Shown: positions 1 to 9,517, numbered from the stretch's first letter. The stretch: 64,000 nucleotides of DNA from Microbispora hainanensis (GCF_036186745.1 NZ_CP108086.1:4278001-4342000); one strand, 5' to 3'. Notes: generated from the letters alone by a model not told the origin. Translations and numbers: made by a program.

Positions 1-1
1 T

Positions 2-244
2 CAGGGGACCGCTGTGGATGTCGCCGACGGCACGGAGGCGTCAAGCAGCACCGCGAGCGACCTCGATGCCGTACCCGTGGGCGACGCCCTGAGCGACACC
101 GTGAGCGACACCGTGAGCGACACCGCGAACGGAGCGGCGAGCGACCCTGCGAGTGACCCTGTGAGCGACCCTGCGAGTGACCTTGTGCCGGGTCTCGCCA
201 CCCGGGGCTCCGAGCAACCCGGCTGGCGACGCGTAGGGCGATGA
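2..244 (+). CDS. C-terminal end of an acidic tetrapeptide-repeat protein (partial)
   Basis: The frame is open from the left edge of the window and stops at 242-244, so this looks like the 3' end of a gene that starts outside. The encoded tail is acidic and repetitive: nine imperfect 12-base units at 77-184 give tetrapeptides of the type VSDT/ASDP. The last 16 residues are basic and aromatic. Codon third positions are mostly G or C, as expected for a coding frame here. No domain is recognisable and no function is proposed. An open frame also exists on the opposite strand through the same repeats; it is judged a shadow because the repeat has a three-base period. Confidence 0.45.
   Translation, partial: QGTAVDVADGTEASSSTASDLDAVPVGDALSDTVSDTVSDTANGAASDPASDPVSDPASDLVPGLATRGSEQPGWRRVGR
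77..184. repeat. Nine imperfect 12-bp tandem repeats
   Basis: Units resemble GTGAGCGACACC in the first half and GCGAGTGACCCT in the second half, with one degenerate unit between. The period keeps both strands open, which explains the competing frames here. It lies in the tail of the partial plus-strand gene. Confidence 0.8.
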
Positions 245-422
245 GGGATCATCACAGGAACAGGGCGGTGACGAATCGGTCGGAGCCGTTGACGTCGCGG
301 CGCGGGTATGAGTAACTCCACAGCAGCGTTCATGGTCACGAAGCCTCGCGCCCGGCCCTGAGCGCCGAGTCGCTCGCCGGTTCCGTCCCACACGCCCGGC
401 CCAGGCCGCCCGGGGAGGCTAT

Positions 423-1313
423 GTGGATGACCAGTGGACCCGCCGGGTCTGGCCACCCGCGGAGGAGGAGTCTCCGCCGTCCGGACAGGCGCCCAGTCGC
501 CCGTACGGCGTCCCGGGCGGGCCGCCGCGGTCGTCCACGCCCCCTCGGTGGCCGACACGGCCGTACGGCGGCCGTGAGCCGGAGCGGAACCCCACCGAGG
601 AGAGCCTCACCGGCCTGTACGGCGCGCCGGTCGCCGAACGGTCACAGTCCGGCCGCCCGGCCTGGCCCTCGCTGGGCCTGGAGTCCCCCGAGCCCGAGGA
701 CGACCTGCCTCCGTCGGCGCGCCGCTACCGTGCGCCAGAGACGCCTCCCCGCCCGATGCCGCGGTGGTTACGGCGCCTTCTCGTCGGCGGCCTCGCGCTG
801 GTCTGCTCGGCCGCCGTCATCGGCGCGGTGGTGGTCACGGTCCTGAACCGGGCCGAGAGCGCGCCCCCCACGGTGGTCCACGACCAGATCGCCGGGGTCT
901 CCTACACGTTGCCGCCGGAGTGGCGGGAGGGCGTGGTCGCGCCAGTGACCGGCTTCACGTCCGCCGCCGCGCGCGGCGACAGCGCCACGGTCATGGCCCG
1001 GCCCGGCGACCGGGTGGACCCGCCCAACCTGCGTTCGGCCGTCATCGACCTGAGCGATCTCTACACGCAGCTGCTGCTGCACGGCGACAAGGTCGAGGTG
1101 ATCGATGACCGCGCCGTGACCGTCGGCGGGCGGCCGGGCCACACCCGGGCCGTACGCGCCGAATACACCGACGTGGTGAACGAGCCCGCCTTCATGCGGG
1201 TGACCCTGCTGACCAGGCCGGACGGCGGCAGCACGGTCCTGCTCGGGCTGGCCCATCCCGACCGTCCCCAGTCCCGCGCCGAGATCGAGGGCCTCATGTT
1301 GGGAGCCCGCTGA
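423..1313 (+). CDS. Single-pass membrane protein with proline-rich cytoplasmic region
   Basis: A protein of 296 residues. Residues 1-114 are proline- and arginine-rich and probably disordered. Residues about 115-138 form one hydrophobic transmembrane helix followed by an extracellular domain of about 155 residues. The outer domain (starting near GVSYTLPPEWREG) resembles the small PsbP/LpqN-like folds found on many actinobacterial surface proteins, but this is only an impression. The start is GTG at 423, four bases after a strong GGGGAGG site; an ATG two bases earlier opens a different, non-coding-looking frame. It stands alone on the plus strand with no obvious partner. Function unknown. Confidence 0.75.
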   Translation: MDDQWTRRVWPPAEEESPPSGQAPSRPYGVPGGPPRSSTPPRWPTRPYGGREPERNPTEESLTGLYGAPVAERSQSGRPAWPSLGLESPEPEDDLPPSARRYRAPETPPRPMPRWLRRLLVGGLALVCSAAVIGAVVVTVLNRAESAPPTVVHDQIAGVSYTLPPEWREGVVAPVTGFTSAAARGDSATVMARPGDRVDPPNLRSAVIDLSDLYTQLLLHGDKVEVIDDRAVTVGGRPGHTRAVRAEYTDVVNEPAFMRVTLLTRPDGGSTVLLGLAHPDRPQSRAEIEGLMLGAR

Positions 1314-1920
1314 CCCCACCGTCGTTCCCGCCGCCGTTGCTCCAGCCACCCCGCCCGCCCGCACCGCGCGCCACCGGGGCCTAACGCCCCCGCACCCCCG
1401 CGCGTGCCGCGCCACTCTCGCCCGCGGCACCACGCGCGCCGCGCCTCCCGCCTCGTGTGGCCTCCTGCGCCTCTGCGGAGCGGGGCGCCTATGGGCCCGG
1501 CTGCCCTGCACACCACGCCATTCGCGCCTCGCGTGCCCCTGGCGTATTGCGGTGCTCCGGTCCTGGGGTCGTGCGTCCGCTATGTCGGGAAATAGCGCCT
1601 GCTATCTCTCCTTGAATCCTCTCCGTTGATATGGGCGTTGAATCGGGACAGTATGCGATATGGCGGCCTGCTTCTTTGTCGCGTACGTCCGATCGAATGT
1701 GCATATCGGTGAGTTAGTGGTTTCTCCGGTGCTCGATCCCGCGATAGCGGGAGATCGCGGCATTTTCGGTGCGGCTTTGAGATAGGCGGAGCATCTGTTT
1801 GCCGGTATCCGATAAGTGGCTCGCTGCCCACGTTTCCCCTGACAGGTATCTTCGATGTCGCATCGCACGAAAACGCGGTGACCCGGAAACACCAATTCTC
1901 ACCATGGGGGGGAAATCAAA
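1314..1920. other. Long intergenic region with a lower-GC segment
   Basis: The first 250 bases are GC-rich without a supported frame. From about 1580 to 1910 the base composition drops clearly below that of the surroundings. This segment holds a short hairpin (TCCCGC, GATA loop, GCGGGA, 1737-1752) and leads into the TTG start of the next gene. It is probably its promoter and a long untranslated leader. No riboswitch class was recognised. Confidence 0.5.
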
Positions 1921-2532
1921 TTGATTTCTCGTAGGAGCAGCTCGGCCTCTGGTTCGCGTGGCGCCGGTCGCCTGCTGGCGCGGGCCGCCGCAGTGGCCGT
2001 GACGTGCGCATCTGTGGGGCTGTCGGGTGCGGTCGCGGCGAGCGCAGCATCGACGAAGACCACCCCGGCCACGCAGGCAGCGACTCCGCAGGGCGGAGGG
2101 GAGCAGCAGAAGTTCATCCCCTTCCCGAGGCTTGACGCGACGGACATCGTCACCGACTTCACGTTCACCGCCGGAGCGACGACCATCACCCCGACCATCA
2201 CCCGGACTTTCACCGGGTCGGCGCGCCGGGGTCACGTGTTCGTCAACGACGGCAACGCCTGGACGGACCTCACGCCGGTCTTCGGCAACACCGGCTTCTT
2301 CTACGACATCGCCCTGGCTCCGAGCACCACCACGGCGGTCCCGGCCGGGGCCACCGGGGTCACGCTCCCCGGCACCGGTGCCTCCGCGGGCCGGGTGAGG
2401 GTCACGGTGCGTCGGGCGGACGGCGCGATCCTCCGCTCCGACTGCACGGTCAGCAGCCTCAGCGGCGGTGGGACGCTCGGCACCTTCCTGCCGCTGTCCA
2501 CGGCCAACTGCACGGCGCCGACGACGCTGTAA
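1921..2532 (+). CDS. Secreted protein of unknown function
   Basis: A protein of 203 residues with a twin-arginine-free Sec-type signal peptide: basic N-terminus, hydrophobic stretch at residues 20-40 and a probable cleavage near ASAAS. The mature part is rich in Thr, Ser and Gly, predicted beta, with two cysteines late in the chain that could form a disulphide. No enzyme motif was found. The start is a TTG at 1921 with GGGGGGAAA directly upstream at 1905-1913; the ATG at 1904 is out of frame and stops at once. It is followed by a strong terminator, so it is likely a single-gene transcript. Similar small secreted proteins are common in Streptosporangiales. Confidence 0.7.
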   Translation: MISRRSSSASGSRGAGRLLARAAAVAVTCASVGLSGAVAASAASTKTTPATQAATPQGGGEQQKFIPFPRLDATDIVTDFTFTAGATTITPTITRTFTGSARRGHVFVNDGNAWTDLTPVFGNTGFFYDIALAPSTTTAVPAGATGVTLPGTGASAGRVRVTVRRADGAILRSDCTVSSLSGGGTLGTFLPLSTANCTAPTTL

Positions 2533-2557
2533 CGGCCGGTCCTGGCAGATAGCACTC

Positions 2558-2605
2558 AGGGCGGACAGCCGCGGAGCCCGACGGGCTCCCGGGGCTGTCC
2601 GCCCT
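2558..2605 (+). terminator. Strong hairpin terminator
   Basis: The arms AGGGCGGACAGCC and GGCTGTCCGCCCT enclose a second stem GGAGCCC/GGGCTCC with a GAC loop. There is no U-tract, as is usual for actinobacterial terminators. It closes the secreted-protein gene. Confidence 0.75.
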
Positions 2606-2916
2606 CGTGCGTCAAGGCGCCGGCTGGACACGGCCATCGCGGGAGCGTCTTCCCGTCGATGGACGAACGCGGCGGCCACGGGAAAGCAGGCCGGGGCCGT
2701 GGCGGGTGGAAGCGGCCGGGGCGGCGCACCTGCGGCATCGCGCCGGCCCCGATGTGCTCGACGGTGCTCGACTGTGCTCGACGCCACACCCGGTGAATTC
2801 CGGCCAGGCTGCGCGTGCTCGGCGCGTTCTGTCGGTCCGGCGGGCTAGTCTGAATCCACTGTGAGGGAGCGAACCGATAGAGACACCAGTGTTCCGATGA
2901 GTTCGGGGAGGCGTCG
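2606..2916. other. Intergenic region with triple GTGCTCGAC repeat and helicase promoter
   Basis: No supported gene. Three near-identical GTGCTCGAC units lie at about 2752-2780. A TAGTCT sequence at 2845-2850 fits an actinobacterial -10 element, which would give a leader of about 60 bases for the helicase gene. Confidence 0.4.
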
Positions 2917-4671
2917 TTGAGCGTTTCGGCCGCGTCCCACCTCTCCCCGTCCTACCCCGACAGAGCCGCCTGGGGCACCGCCCCGAAGCTGCGCGCATGG
3001 CAGCAGCAGGCCTACGACCTCTACTTCAGCCGCGAGCCGCGCGACTTCCTGACCGTCGCCACACCCGGCGCCGGCAAGACGACGTACGCGCTGCGGATCG
3101 CCAGCGAGCTGCTCAGCCGCGGGATCGTGCGCGCCATCACGATCGTCACCCCCACCGAGCACCTCAAGCGGCAGTGGGCCGACGCCGCGGCCCGGGTCGG
3201 GATCAGCATCGACCCCGAGTTCAAGAACAGCCAGGGCGCCACCTCGCGCGACTACATCGGGGTCGCGGTCACCTACGCGCAGATCGCCATGCACCCGGCG
3301 CTGCACCGGGCCCGCACCGAGGCGCGCAAGACGCTGGTGATCTTCGACGAGATCCACCACGCCGGCGACGCGAAATCGTGGGGCGACGGCATCCGCGAGG
3401 CGTTCGAGCCCGCGACCAGGCGACTCGGGCTGACCGGCACGCCGTTCCGGTCCGATGACAGCCCGATCCCGTTCGTCACCTACGTGGAGGACGGCGAGGG
3501 GGCGATGCGGAGCGTCTCCGACTACTCCTACGGCTACGGCCCGGCCCTGGCCGACGGAGTCGTCCGGCCCGTCATCTTCCTCGCGTACTCGGGAGAGATG
3601 AAGTGGCGCACGCGCGCGGGCGACGAGATCGCCGCCACGCTCGGCACGCCGCTGACCAAGGACCAGCTTTCGCAGGCGTGGCGGGCTGCCCTCGACCCGA
3701 AGGGCGACTGGATCCGCCAGGTCATCCACGCGGCCGACCGGCGCCTGACCGAGGTGCGCCGGGGCGTCCCCGACGCGGGCGGGCTGGTCATCGCCTCCGA
3801 CCACGAGGCGGCCCGCGCCTACGCCCGGCACATCCGCACGGTGACCGGGGAGGGCGCCGAGGTCGTGCTCTCCGACGACCCGGGCGCGTCCAAGAAGATC
3901 AAGGACTTCGCCACCTCCGACCGGCGCTGGCTGGTCGCGGTCCGGATGGTCTCCGAGGGTGTCGACATTCCCCGGCTGTGCGTCGGGGTCTACGCCACGA
4001 GCACCTCGACCCCGCTGTTCTTCGCGCAGGCCGTCGGGCGTTTCGTTCGTGCCCGCAAACGTGGCGAGACCGCGTCGGTCTTCCTTCCCTCGGTGCCCGT
4101 CCTCATGGGCCTGGCGGGCGAGATGGAGGAAGAGCGCGACCACGTGCTGGGCCGCCGCCGCGACGAGGACGGCCTCGACGACCTGCTGCTTGAGCAGGCC
4201 CAGCAGGAGAAGAAGCAGCCCGACGCGCTCGGCGACGAGCTGCCCTTCCAGACGCTGGAGGCGTCCGCGACCTTCGACAGGGTGCTGTTCGACGGCGGCG
4301 AGTTCGGCACCGCCGCCGCGCCCGGCTCCCCGGAGGAGGAGGACTTCATCGGCCTGCCCGGCCTGCTGGAGCCCGACCAGGTGGCCTCACTGCTGCGCAA
4401 GCGCCAGGCCGACCAGCAGGCGGCCAAGCGTAGGACCAAGAAGAGCGAGGAGCAGGCGCCCGCCCTCGCGCCGCACGAGCAGCTCGCCGAGCTCCGCAAG
4501 GAGCTGAACGGCCTGGTGGGCGCGTGGAACCACCGCACGGGCCAGCCGCACGGCGTCATCCACGCCGAGCTGCGTCGCGCCTGTGGCGGCCCCGCCATCG
4601 CCCAGGCCACCGCCGAACAGGTCCGCGAGCGCATCGCGATGATCCGCAAGTGGGCCACCCAGCGCAGGTGA
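2917..4671 (+). CDS. DEAD/DEAH-box superfamily 2 helicase
   Basis: A protein of 584 residues with a complete SF2 helicase core. Q/I region with Walker A GAGKT at 51-55, DEIHH (motif II) at 144-148, LTGTPFR (motif III) at 172-178, the GVDIPRL segment near 348-354 and QAVGRFVRAR (motif VI) at 371-380. The C-terminal 190 residues are charged and partly helical, without a recognised domain. The N-terminal order resembles stand-alone SSL2/RAD25-like DNA helicases of actinobacteria. The start is TTG at 2917, five bases after GGGGAGG at 2905-2911. No nuclease, methylase or defence partner lies next to it, so a specific role in repair or defence cannot be assigned. Confidence 0.9.
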   Translation: MSVSAASHLSPSYPDRAAWGTAPKLRAWQQQAYDLYFSREPRDFLTVATPGAGKTTYALRIASELLSRGIVRAITIVTPTEHLKRQWADAAARVGISIDPEFKNSQGATSRDYIGVAVTYAQIAMHPALHRARTEARKTLVIFDEIHHAGDAKSWGDGIREAFEPATRRLGLTGTPFRSDDSPIPFVTYVEDGEGAMRSVSDYSYGYGPALADGVVRPVIFLAYSGEMKWRTRAGDEIAATLGTPLTKDQLSQAWRAALDPKGDWIRQVIHAADRRLTEVRRGVPDAGGLVIASDHEAARAYARHIRTVTGEGAEVVLSDDPGASKKIKDFATSDRRWLVAVRMVSEGVDIPRLCVGVYATSTSTPLFFAQAVGRFVRARKRGETASVFLPSVPVLMGLAGEMEEERDHVLGRRRDEDGLDDLLLEQAQQEKKQPDALGDELPFQTLEASATFDRVLFDGGEFGTAAAPGSPEEEDFIGLPGLLEPDQVASLLRKRQADQQAAKRRTKKSEEQAPALAPHEQLAELRKELNGLVGAWNHRTGQPHGVIHAELRRACGGPAIAQATAEQVRERIAMIRKWATQRR

Positions 4672-5009
4672 CCTCGCGGTCATTCCATCGGGGCCGTACG
4701 GCTATGCGCGTGGTCCAGCGCGCCGGACCGGGCGACGCGTCGCGCCTCTGGTCGCCGTCGAGCACGACCTGCGGCTCGTGCACGCGCGCCTCCGGCGGCA
4801 GCAGCCAGAGTGCGCCGAAGAGTCGTTCGGTGTCTGCTGACGGCCTGCCGCCCGACGGGTGACGGACCGCGGCTCGCCGGTCCCCTGCGGGGCGGCGAAC
4901 CGCGGTGCCGTCGCGCCGGCTACCCGGGGCGGGCCAGGAGGACCTGCGGCAAGCCGTTCCGGGCACTGCCTGGGCCCCTCCCCGGGCTCCGGATTCCGGG
5001 CCGGGTCGA
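4672..5009. other. Intergenic region with one long hairpin
   Basis: No gene is supported. The arms ACCGCGGCTCGCCG (4866-4879) and CGGCGAACCGCGGT (4893-4906) pair with one mismatch, and the loop contains a further CCCC/GGGG stem. This may terminate the helicase transcript, the convergent minus-strand coiled-coil gene, or both. Short open frames on both strands look unlike neighbouring genes. Confidence 0.45.
4866..4906. terminator. Probable bidirectional terminator hairpin
   Basis: A 14-base stem with one mismatch and an internally paired loop lies between convergent genes. No U-run follows on either side. Confidence 0.5.
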
Positions 5010-5708
5010 TCAGGCGGACGCCTCCGCTCCGCCGTCCTCGGCATCCTCCACGCGCCGAGGGGCCGGTCGGTCGGCGAAGTTTCTCATCCGGATCTGGGCG
5101 TACACATCTTCCAGCCGGGTCAGGACCGAGTTGAACATCGTCTTGTTCATGTCGGTCATCCTGCGGAGGTGGTCGGCCATGCCGTCGACCTGTTCCGTCA
5201 GTGTGGTCACCTGGCCGCTCATCGCGTCGACCCGGGTGGTGAGCCCGTCGACACGAGCGGTGAGCACGTTCACCTGCCCGGTGAGGGTGTCGACGCGGTT
5301 GGTGAGTGTGTCCACGCGTGTGGTGAGGCCGTCCACGCGGCCGGTCAGGACCTCGACGTGTCCTCCGAGGGTTTCGACCTCTACGGTGAGGGTGTCCACC
5401 CGGCAGGTCAGGGTGTCGACCCGATTGCTGAGTTCGTCGATGCGCCCATCCATGCGGGCGATCGCGGTGTCGATGTGGTCGAATCGGACAGTAGCGACGG
5501 TCATCTGCCTGTTGAGAACGCTGACGTCGGCTCTGGTCTCCTCGGCGATGTGCTCGACCCGCACCAGGCGATCGCTTATCGCATCGATTTTTCCCCAATT
5601 CGGCTGCAGCGCGTCGTACGCGTGTGCTGCAGCCTGCTTGAAGCAATCGACGCCCAGTTTTTCCACTTCGTCCTCCAGGCGCTTGACGCGTTCGCTGAGG
5701 GTCTTCAC
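5010..5708 (-). CDS. Heptad-repeat coiled-coil protein
   Basis: A protein of 232 residues. From about residue 75 to 195 it consists almost entirely of seven-residue units of the type RVDTLTx or RVDGLTT, with hydrophobic residues at the a and d positions, so a long parallel coiled coil is expected. The C-terminal 40 residues are charged. There is no signal peptide or membrane helix. The start chosen is GTG at 5708, preceded by GGAG at a spacing of about seven; an upstream extension of 40 residues is open but lacks coding character. Similar proteins in actinobacteria are annotated only as hypothetical. The units are near-identical at the DNA level, which points to expansion by duplication. Confidence 0.75.
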   Translation of the reverse strand: MKTLSERVKRLEDEVEKLGVDCFKQAAAHAYDALQPNWGKIDAISDRLVRVEHIAEETRADVSVLNRQMTVATVRFDHIDTAIARMDGRIDELSNRVDTLTCRVDTLTVEVETLGGHVEVLTGRVDGLTTRVDTLTNRVDTLTGQVNVLTARVDGLTTRVDAMSGQVTTLTEQVDGMADHLRRMTDMNKTMFNSVLTRLEDVYAQIRMRNFADRPAPRRVEDAEDGGAEASA

Positions 5709-5970
5709 GTTCAGTGCTCCGATGCTGCTCGCAGCGTAGCCGGGGCTTCGCTGGGGGAAACAAGAGCGCTGTGCGTGCGCGGAGGTAATTGCTATCAGCT
5801 CGGAGGTCGCCGGAATGGGAATGTTCACGGCGGATTTTGCGGGTCCGTCGGCGGGGTGGGGATTTTTCGCTACCGGTGTGATGAATATTCACCCGGCTCC
5901 GCGTGCTCTGTGCGTCGTGTCCTCATTTCCCGCGATTTATGAACGGCTCGTTTCCACTCGCGTGGCGGCG

Positions 5971-6630
5971 CTATGAGGTGCGGGAGCGCAGCGGGATCTT
6001 GTCGCCGGTGTGGCCGTTGATCGCCACGTAACGCCGGTGGTTCCGGGTGACCGAGCTGAGCCGGAGGCTGAGGGAGGCTATGCCCTGCTCCACGCGTACG
6101 GGGACGTTGTGCGCTCCCTCGTGCTGCCGCGCCTCGGCGCCCTCCTGCACCCAGATGCGCAGCCGGCGTCCGGCCTGGTGGACGGCCACCGTCGCCGTGT
6201 CGCACTGTGCGGGAGACGCGGGCCAGAACACCGTGAGGCCGTGCAGGACCCTGCCGCGGAACGACAGCCGTACGGCCTGGGGGTCGGGGACGCGGGGATC
6301 GCAGGCGGGCGAGTGGCCGGGTTCGGGGGACGGAGTCGCGGCCGCCACCACGCTGGGGGACGGCGTCGGCCGGGCTTCGGCGCGCGGGTCGCGTACGGCG
6401 ACCGTCTGGGCGGGGACCCGGGCGGGCTCCTGGGCGAACCCCACGGTCATCGTGATCGCCTGCAGGGCCGCGAGCGTCAGCGCGCCCGTGGCGCGGCGCA
6501 CGCCCTTGTGGCCGCGCCCGAAGAGCAGCCAGATGCAGACCGGGGTCAGGACGAGCCAGCTGAGGCCGAGCAGGAACGCGAACATCGGGGCCGCCAATCC
6601 ACGAAGGGGTCGTCGCTCTAGGTAATACAC
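5971..6630 (-). CDS. Membrane protein with C-terminal extracytoplasmic domain
   Basis: Up to 219 residues. Two hydrophobic helices lie near residues 14-40 and 48-68, then a proline/serine-rich linker (about 75-105) and a domain of about 110 residues with one Cys pair (CDPRV and QCDTA) that may form a disulphide. The GTG at 6630 is used for this coordinate; an ATG 15 codons further in (MFAF) is an equally good start. No family is recognised. It is flanked by the coiled-coil gene on the same strand but separated by 262 bases. Confidence 0.6.
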   Translation of the reverse strand: MYYLERRPLRGLAAPMFAFLLGLSWLVLTPVCIWLLFGRGHKGVRRATGALTLAALQAITMTVGFAQEPARVPAQTVAVRDPRAEARPTPSPSVVAAATPSPEPGHSPACDPRVPDPQAVRLSFRGRVLHGLTVFWPASPAQCDTATVAVHQAGRRLRIWVQEGAEARQHEGAHNVPVRVEQGIASLSLRLSSVTRNHRRYVAINGHTGDKIPLRSRTS

Positions 6631-6735
6631 CCGTGACGCTTCGTGGTGAAGCCATTGATGTCCTGCGCGTGTCCCGGCCGCACGGCTCGGCGGTGTCGCG
6701 GATCAGGCGCGGATCGGGAGCGGGTCAGGAGCGGG

Positions 6736-7308
6736 TCAGGAGCGGAGGACGGGCTCTCCGACGAGCTCGACTCCGGCCTCGGCGAGGCGGGCGAGCGCCG
6801 CCTCGGTCGTCTCCCGGGCCACGCCCGCCGTCAGATCCAGCAGCACCCGTACGGCGAAGCCCTCGGCCGCAGCGTCGAGGGCGGTGGCCCGCACGCAGTG
6901 GTCGGTGGCGATGCCGACGATGTCGACGGCCTCGACGCCGCGGTCGCGCAGCCACTGGGCCAGGCCGACGCCGTCGGCGTTGGTTCCCTCGAACCCGCTG
7001 TAGGCGGCCTGTCGCGCGCCCTTGCTGAAGACCTCCTCGATCTTGGAGGTGTCGAAGGCCGGGTGGAAGTCCGCGCCGGGCGTGCCGGCCACGCAGTGCG
7101 GCGGCCAGGAGTCCACGAAGTCGGGCTCGTCCGCGAAATGGGCGCCGGGATCGACGTGGTAGTCGCGGGTGGCGACCACGTGGTCGTACGGGTGCTCCTG
7201 GATGTGGCGGCTGATCGCGGCGGCCACCTCGGAGCCGCCGCCGACCGGCAGGCTGCCGCCCTCGCAGAAGTCGTTCTGCACGTCCACGACGACGAGCGCG
7301 GTCTTCAT
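6736..7308 (-). CDS. pncA: Nicotinamidase/pyrazinamidase PncA
   Basis: Hydrolyses nicotinamide to nicotinate and ammonia in NAD salvage. The 190-residue protein is of normal length and aligns by eye with the mycobacterial enzyme along its whole length. The catalytic triad is visible as D9 ([10 protein letters not shown]), K96 and C138 (ATDHCVR). The metal ligands D49, H51, H57 and H71 are in the motif [11 protein letters not shown] and in WPPHC. It lies 64 bases downstream of pncB on the same strand, so the two consecutive steps of the pathway are co-transcribed. The product is cytoplasmic. Confidence in function is high. Confidence 0.96.
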   Translation of the reverse strand: MKTALVVVDVQNDFCEGGSLPVGGGSEVAAAISRHIQEHPYDHVVATRDYHVDPGAHFADEPDFVDSWPPHCVAGTPGADFHPAFDTSKIEEVFSKGARQAAYSGFEGTNADGVGLAQWLRDRGVEAVDIVGIATDHCVRATALDAAAEGFAVRVLLDLTAGVARETTEAALARLAEAGVELVGEPVLRS

Positions 7309-7372
7309 GGGGTCACCTCACAGTGGCGATCACGGAGGACCGGCGTCGTCCTCATGCGCCGGTCCCCCGCGA

Positions 7373-8656
7373 TCACTTGAAGATAGTAGGGACTGCGGGG
7401 TCTCCGGGGGAGAGGCTGCACGCTTCCAGTGGCAACTCGGACAAAGTCGCCCGGTGGCGGTCGCGGGCGGCCGTCAGGGGTTCGCGGCCGACGATCTCGC
7501 CGTCCCGGACGAGTTCGGCCAGCAGGGGGCGGTCGTCCGTCTCCACCGGTTCGCGGGTGACGATCTCGGCGGTCGCGGTGCCGTCGACGGTCCTGCGGTA
7601 GGCCCACTTGCGCCCGCCGATGCTCGGCTTGCCGACGGACGCCTTGGCGACCGGCTGGAGCCTGCCCGCGTGGTCCTCCCGGGCGACGAGCTTGTAGACG
7701 AGGCTCGCCGTCGGATGGCCGGAGCCCGTGGACAGGGCGGTGCCGACGCCGTAGGCGTCCACCGGCGCAGCGGCCAGCGCCGCGATCGCGAACTCGTCCA
7801 GGTCGCTGGTGACGACGATCCGCGTGCGGTTCGCGCCCAGCTCGTCGAGCAGGCGGCGCACCTCCACCGCGACCACCGCGAGGTCGCCGGAGTCGATGCG
7901 CACCGCGCCGAGATCCGGCCCGGCCAGCTCCACCGCGGTCCGTACGGCCTTCGCCACGTCGTAGGTGTCCACGAGCAGGGTGGTGCCGAGACCGAGGGAG
8001 TCGAGCTGTGCCCGGAAGGCGTCCTCCTCCGAGTCGTGGAGCAGGGTGAACGCGTGGGCGGCGGTGCCGGCGGTCGGCACGCCGTAAAGACGGCCGGCCA
8101 TGAGGTTGGAGGTGGAGGCGAAGCCGCACAGGTAGGCGGCCCTGGCGGCGGCGACCGCGGCGTGTTCGTGGGTGCGGCGCGAGCCCATCTCGATCAGCGG
8201 CCGGTCGCCGGCCGCCTGGGCCATCCGCGAGGCGGCCGCCGCGATCGCGCAGTCGTGGTTGAGGATCGACAGCGCCACGGTCTCCAGCAGCACGGCCTCG
8301 GCGAACGTCCCCTCCACGACCATGATCGGAGAGCCGGGGAAGAACGCCTCGCCCTCGCTATAGCCGTACACGTCGCCGGAGAAGCGGTAGCCCGCGAGGA
8401 ACTCGCCGGTCGGCTCGTCCACGATCCCGGAGGAGCACAGGAACTCGATGTCCCGCTCCTCGAAGCGGAAGGCCTCGAGCGCGTCGAGGAACCGCCCGGT
8501 GCCGGCCACCACCCCGTAGCGCCGTCCTCCGGGCAGCCGCCGGGCGAACACCTCGAAGACCACCCGCCGATGCGCCGCACCGCTGGCGAGTGCGGCCTGG
8601 AGCATCGTCAGTTCGTAGCGGTCGGTCAGCAGGGCCGTGCCCGTGGTCGTGCGCAC
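7373..8656 (-). CDS. pncB: Nicotinate phosphoribosyltransferase PncB
   Basis: Converts nicotinate and PRPP to nicotinate mononucleotide, the committed step of NAD salvage from the free base. The 427-residue product has the family hallmarks: [10 protein letters not shown] at the N-terminus, [11 protein letters not shown], the [14 protein letters not shown] segment, the RIDSGDL phosphate-binding region and a late GGRKWAYRR motif. The start is GTG at 8656; the frame is open further upstream but that part overlaps the divergent clpS promoter and has no similarity. It heads a pncB-pncA pair. The upstream region shared with clpS is only about 40 bases. Confidence 0.95.
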   Translation of the reverse strand: MRTTTGTALLTDRYELTMLQAALASGAAHRRVVFEVFARRLPGGRRYGVVAGTGRFLDALEAFRFEERDIEFLCSSGIVDEPTGEFLAGYRFSGDVYGYSEGEAFFPGSPIMVVEGTFAEAVLLETVALSILNHDCAIAAAASRMAQAAGDRPLIEMGSRRTHEHAAVAAARAAYLCGFASTSNLMAGRLYGVPTAGTAAHAFTLLHDSEEDAFRAQLDSLGLGTTLLVDTYDVAKAVRTAVELAGPDLGAVRIDSGDLAVVAVEVRRLLDELGANRTRIVVTSDLDEFAIAALAAAPVDAYGVGTALSTGSGHPTASLVYKLVAREDHAGRLQPVAKASVGKPSIGGRKWAYRRTVDGTATAEIVTREPVETDDRPLLAELVRDGEIVGREPLTAARDRHRATLSELPLEACSLSPGDPAVPTIFK

Positions 8657-8695
8657 GTGTCGAAGACTACGACGGTCGTGGTGCAGGATGGGTAC

Positions 8696-8983
8696 GTGGG
8701 TAGCACAGCTCCAACCGAGGTCGAGCGTCCGTCGTCGGACGTGCGCCCCGATCTGCCGTGGCTCACGATCGTGTGGAACGACCCGGTCAACCTGATGTCG
8801 TACGTCACGTACGTCTTCCAGACCGTGTTCGGCTATCCCCGGCAGAAGGCCGAGAAGCTGATGATGGACGTCCACCACAAGGGCAAGGCCGTCGTCGCCA
8901 GCGGCACCCGGGAGGAGATGGAGCGGGACGTGCAGATTCTCCACTCCTACGGGCTGTGGGCGACCGTCCAGCAGGACAAGTGA
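8696..8983 (+). CDS. clpS: ClpS, adaptor of the ClpAP/ClpCP protease
   Basis: An adaptor that delivers N-degron substrates to the Clp ATPase. The 95-residue protein carries the conserved WNDPVN loop that binds the N-terminal residue, the [13 protein letters not shown] helix and the MDVHHKGKA segment. The start is GTG at 8696 with AGGATGG upstream (8685-8691); in-frame codons further upstream lack a ribosome binding site. Its stop overlaps the ATG of the next gene (TGATG), showing translational coupling with the DUF2017 protein, the usual arrangement in actinobacteria. Confidence 0.95.
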   Translation: MGSTAPTEVERPSSDVRPDLPWLTIVWNDPVNLMSYVTYVFQTVFGYPRQKAEKLMMDVHHKGKAVVASGTREEMERDVQILHSYGLWATVQQDK

Positions 8984-9507
8984 TGAGCACGGGATTCCAG
9001 GCGACGCGCGACGGGGTGGCCGTCCAGCTCGACGCGGGCGAGGTGTCGATCCTGCGCTCGCTGGTGTCGCAGGTGCTCGGCCTGGTCGAGCCGGGGGCCA
9101 CCGGCGACGACCCGCTGGAACGCGCCCTGGGCATCGGATCGGCTGCTCCGCCCGCCGACCCCGTGCTCGCGCGGCTGTTCCCTTCGGCGTACTCGGACGA
9201 CGAGGACGCGGCGCAGGAGTTCCGGCGCTACACCGAGGCGACGCTGCGCGACGCCAAGCGGGCCGACGCGACCACGCTGCTGGAGACCGCGGAGCCGGGG
9301 CTGCTGACGCTGACCGCCGAGCAGGGGCAGGCGTGGCTGCGGGCGCTCAACGACGTCCGTCTCGCGCTCGGCGTGCGGCTGGAGGTCACCGAGGAGGTCC
9401 ACGAGGAGATCGCCTCGATGTCCGAGGACGACCCCCGCTATCCGGCGTACGTGACCTACGACTGGCTGACCTACCTGCAGGACACCCTTGTCAGGGCGCT
9501 TTGGTAG
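8983..9507 (+). CDS. DUF2017 family protein
   Basis: An acidic, helical, cytoplasmic protein of 174 residues without catalytic motifs. The family is found next to clpS in most actinobacteria, and the start codon overlaps the clpS stop, so a role linked to Clp-dependent turnover is a reasonable guess but unproven. Recognisable family segments are LDAGEVSILRSL near the N-terminus, FPSAYSDDEDAAQEFRRYT in the middle and RLALGVRLEV near the end. The next gene, mec, begins 10 bases after the stop. Confidence 0.88.
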   Translation: MSTGFQATRDGVAVQLDAGEVSILRSLVSQVLGLVEPGATGDDPLERALGIGSAAPPADPVLARLFPSAYSDDEDAAQEFRRYTEATLRDAKRADATTLLETAEPGLLTLTAEQGQAWLRALNDVRLALGVRLEVTEEVHEEIASMSEDDPRYPAYVTYDWLTYLQDTLVRALW

Positions 9508-9517
9508 GTTTCGCAGC

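Noticed and set aside
240-255. GATGAGGGATCATCAC occurs here and again at 52602-52617, both over a stop codon
   Set aside because: One exact 16-base match in 64 kb of skewed composition is near chance expectation, and the contexts have nothing else in common.
307-360. 17-codon plus-strand frame starting MSNSTAAF
   Set aside because: No ribosome site, no conserved context; too short to support.
4672-4862. Fragment of a gene in the gap after the helicase
   Set aside because: Several short frames on both strands look partly protein-like, but none matches a known family and none has a start.
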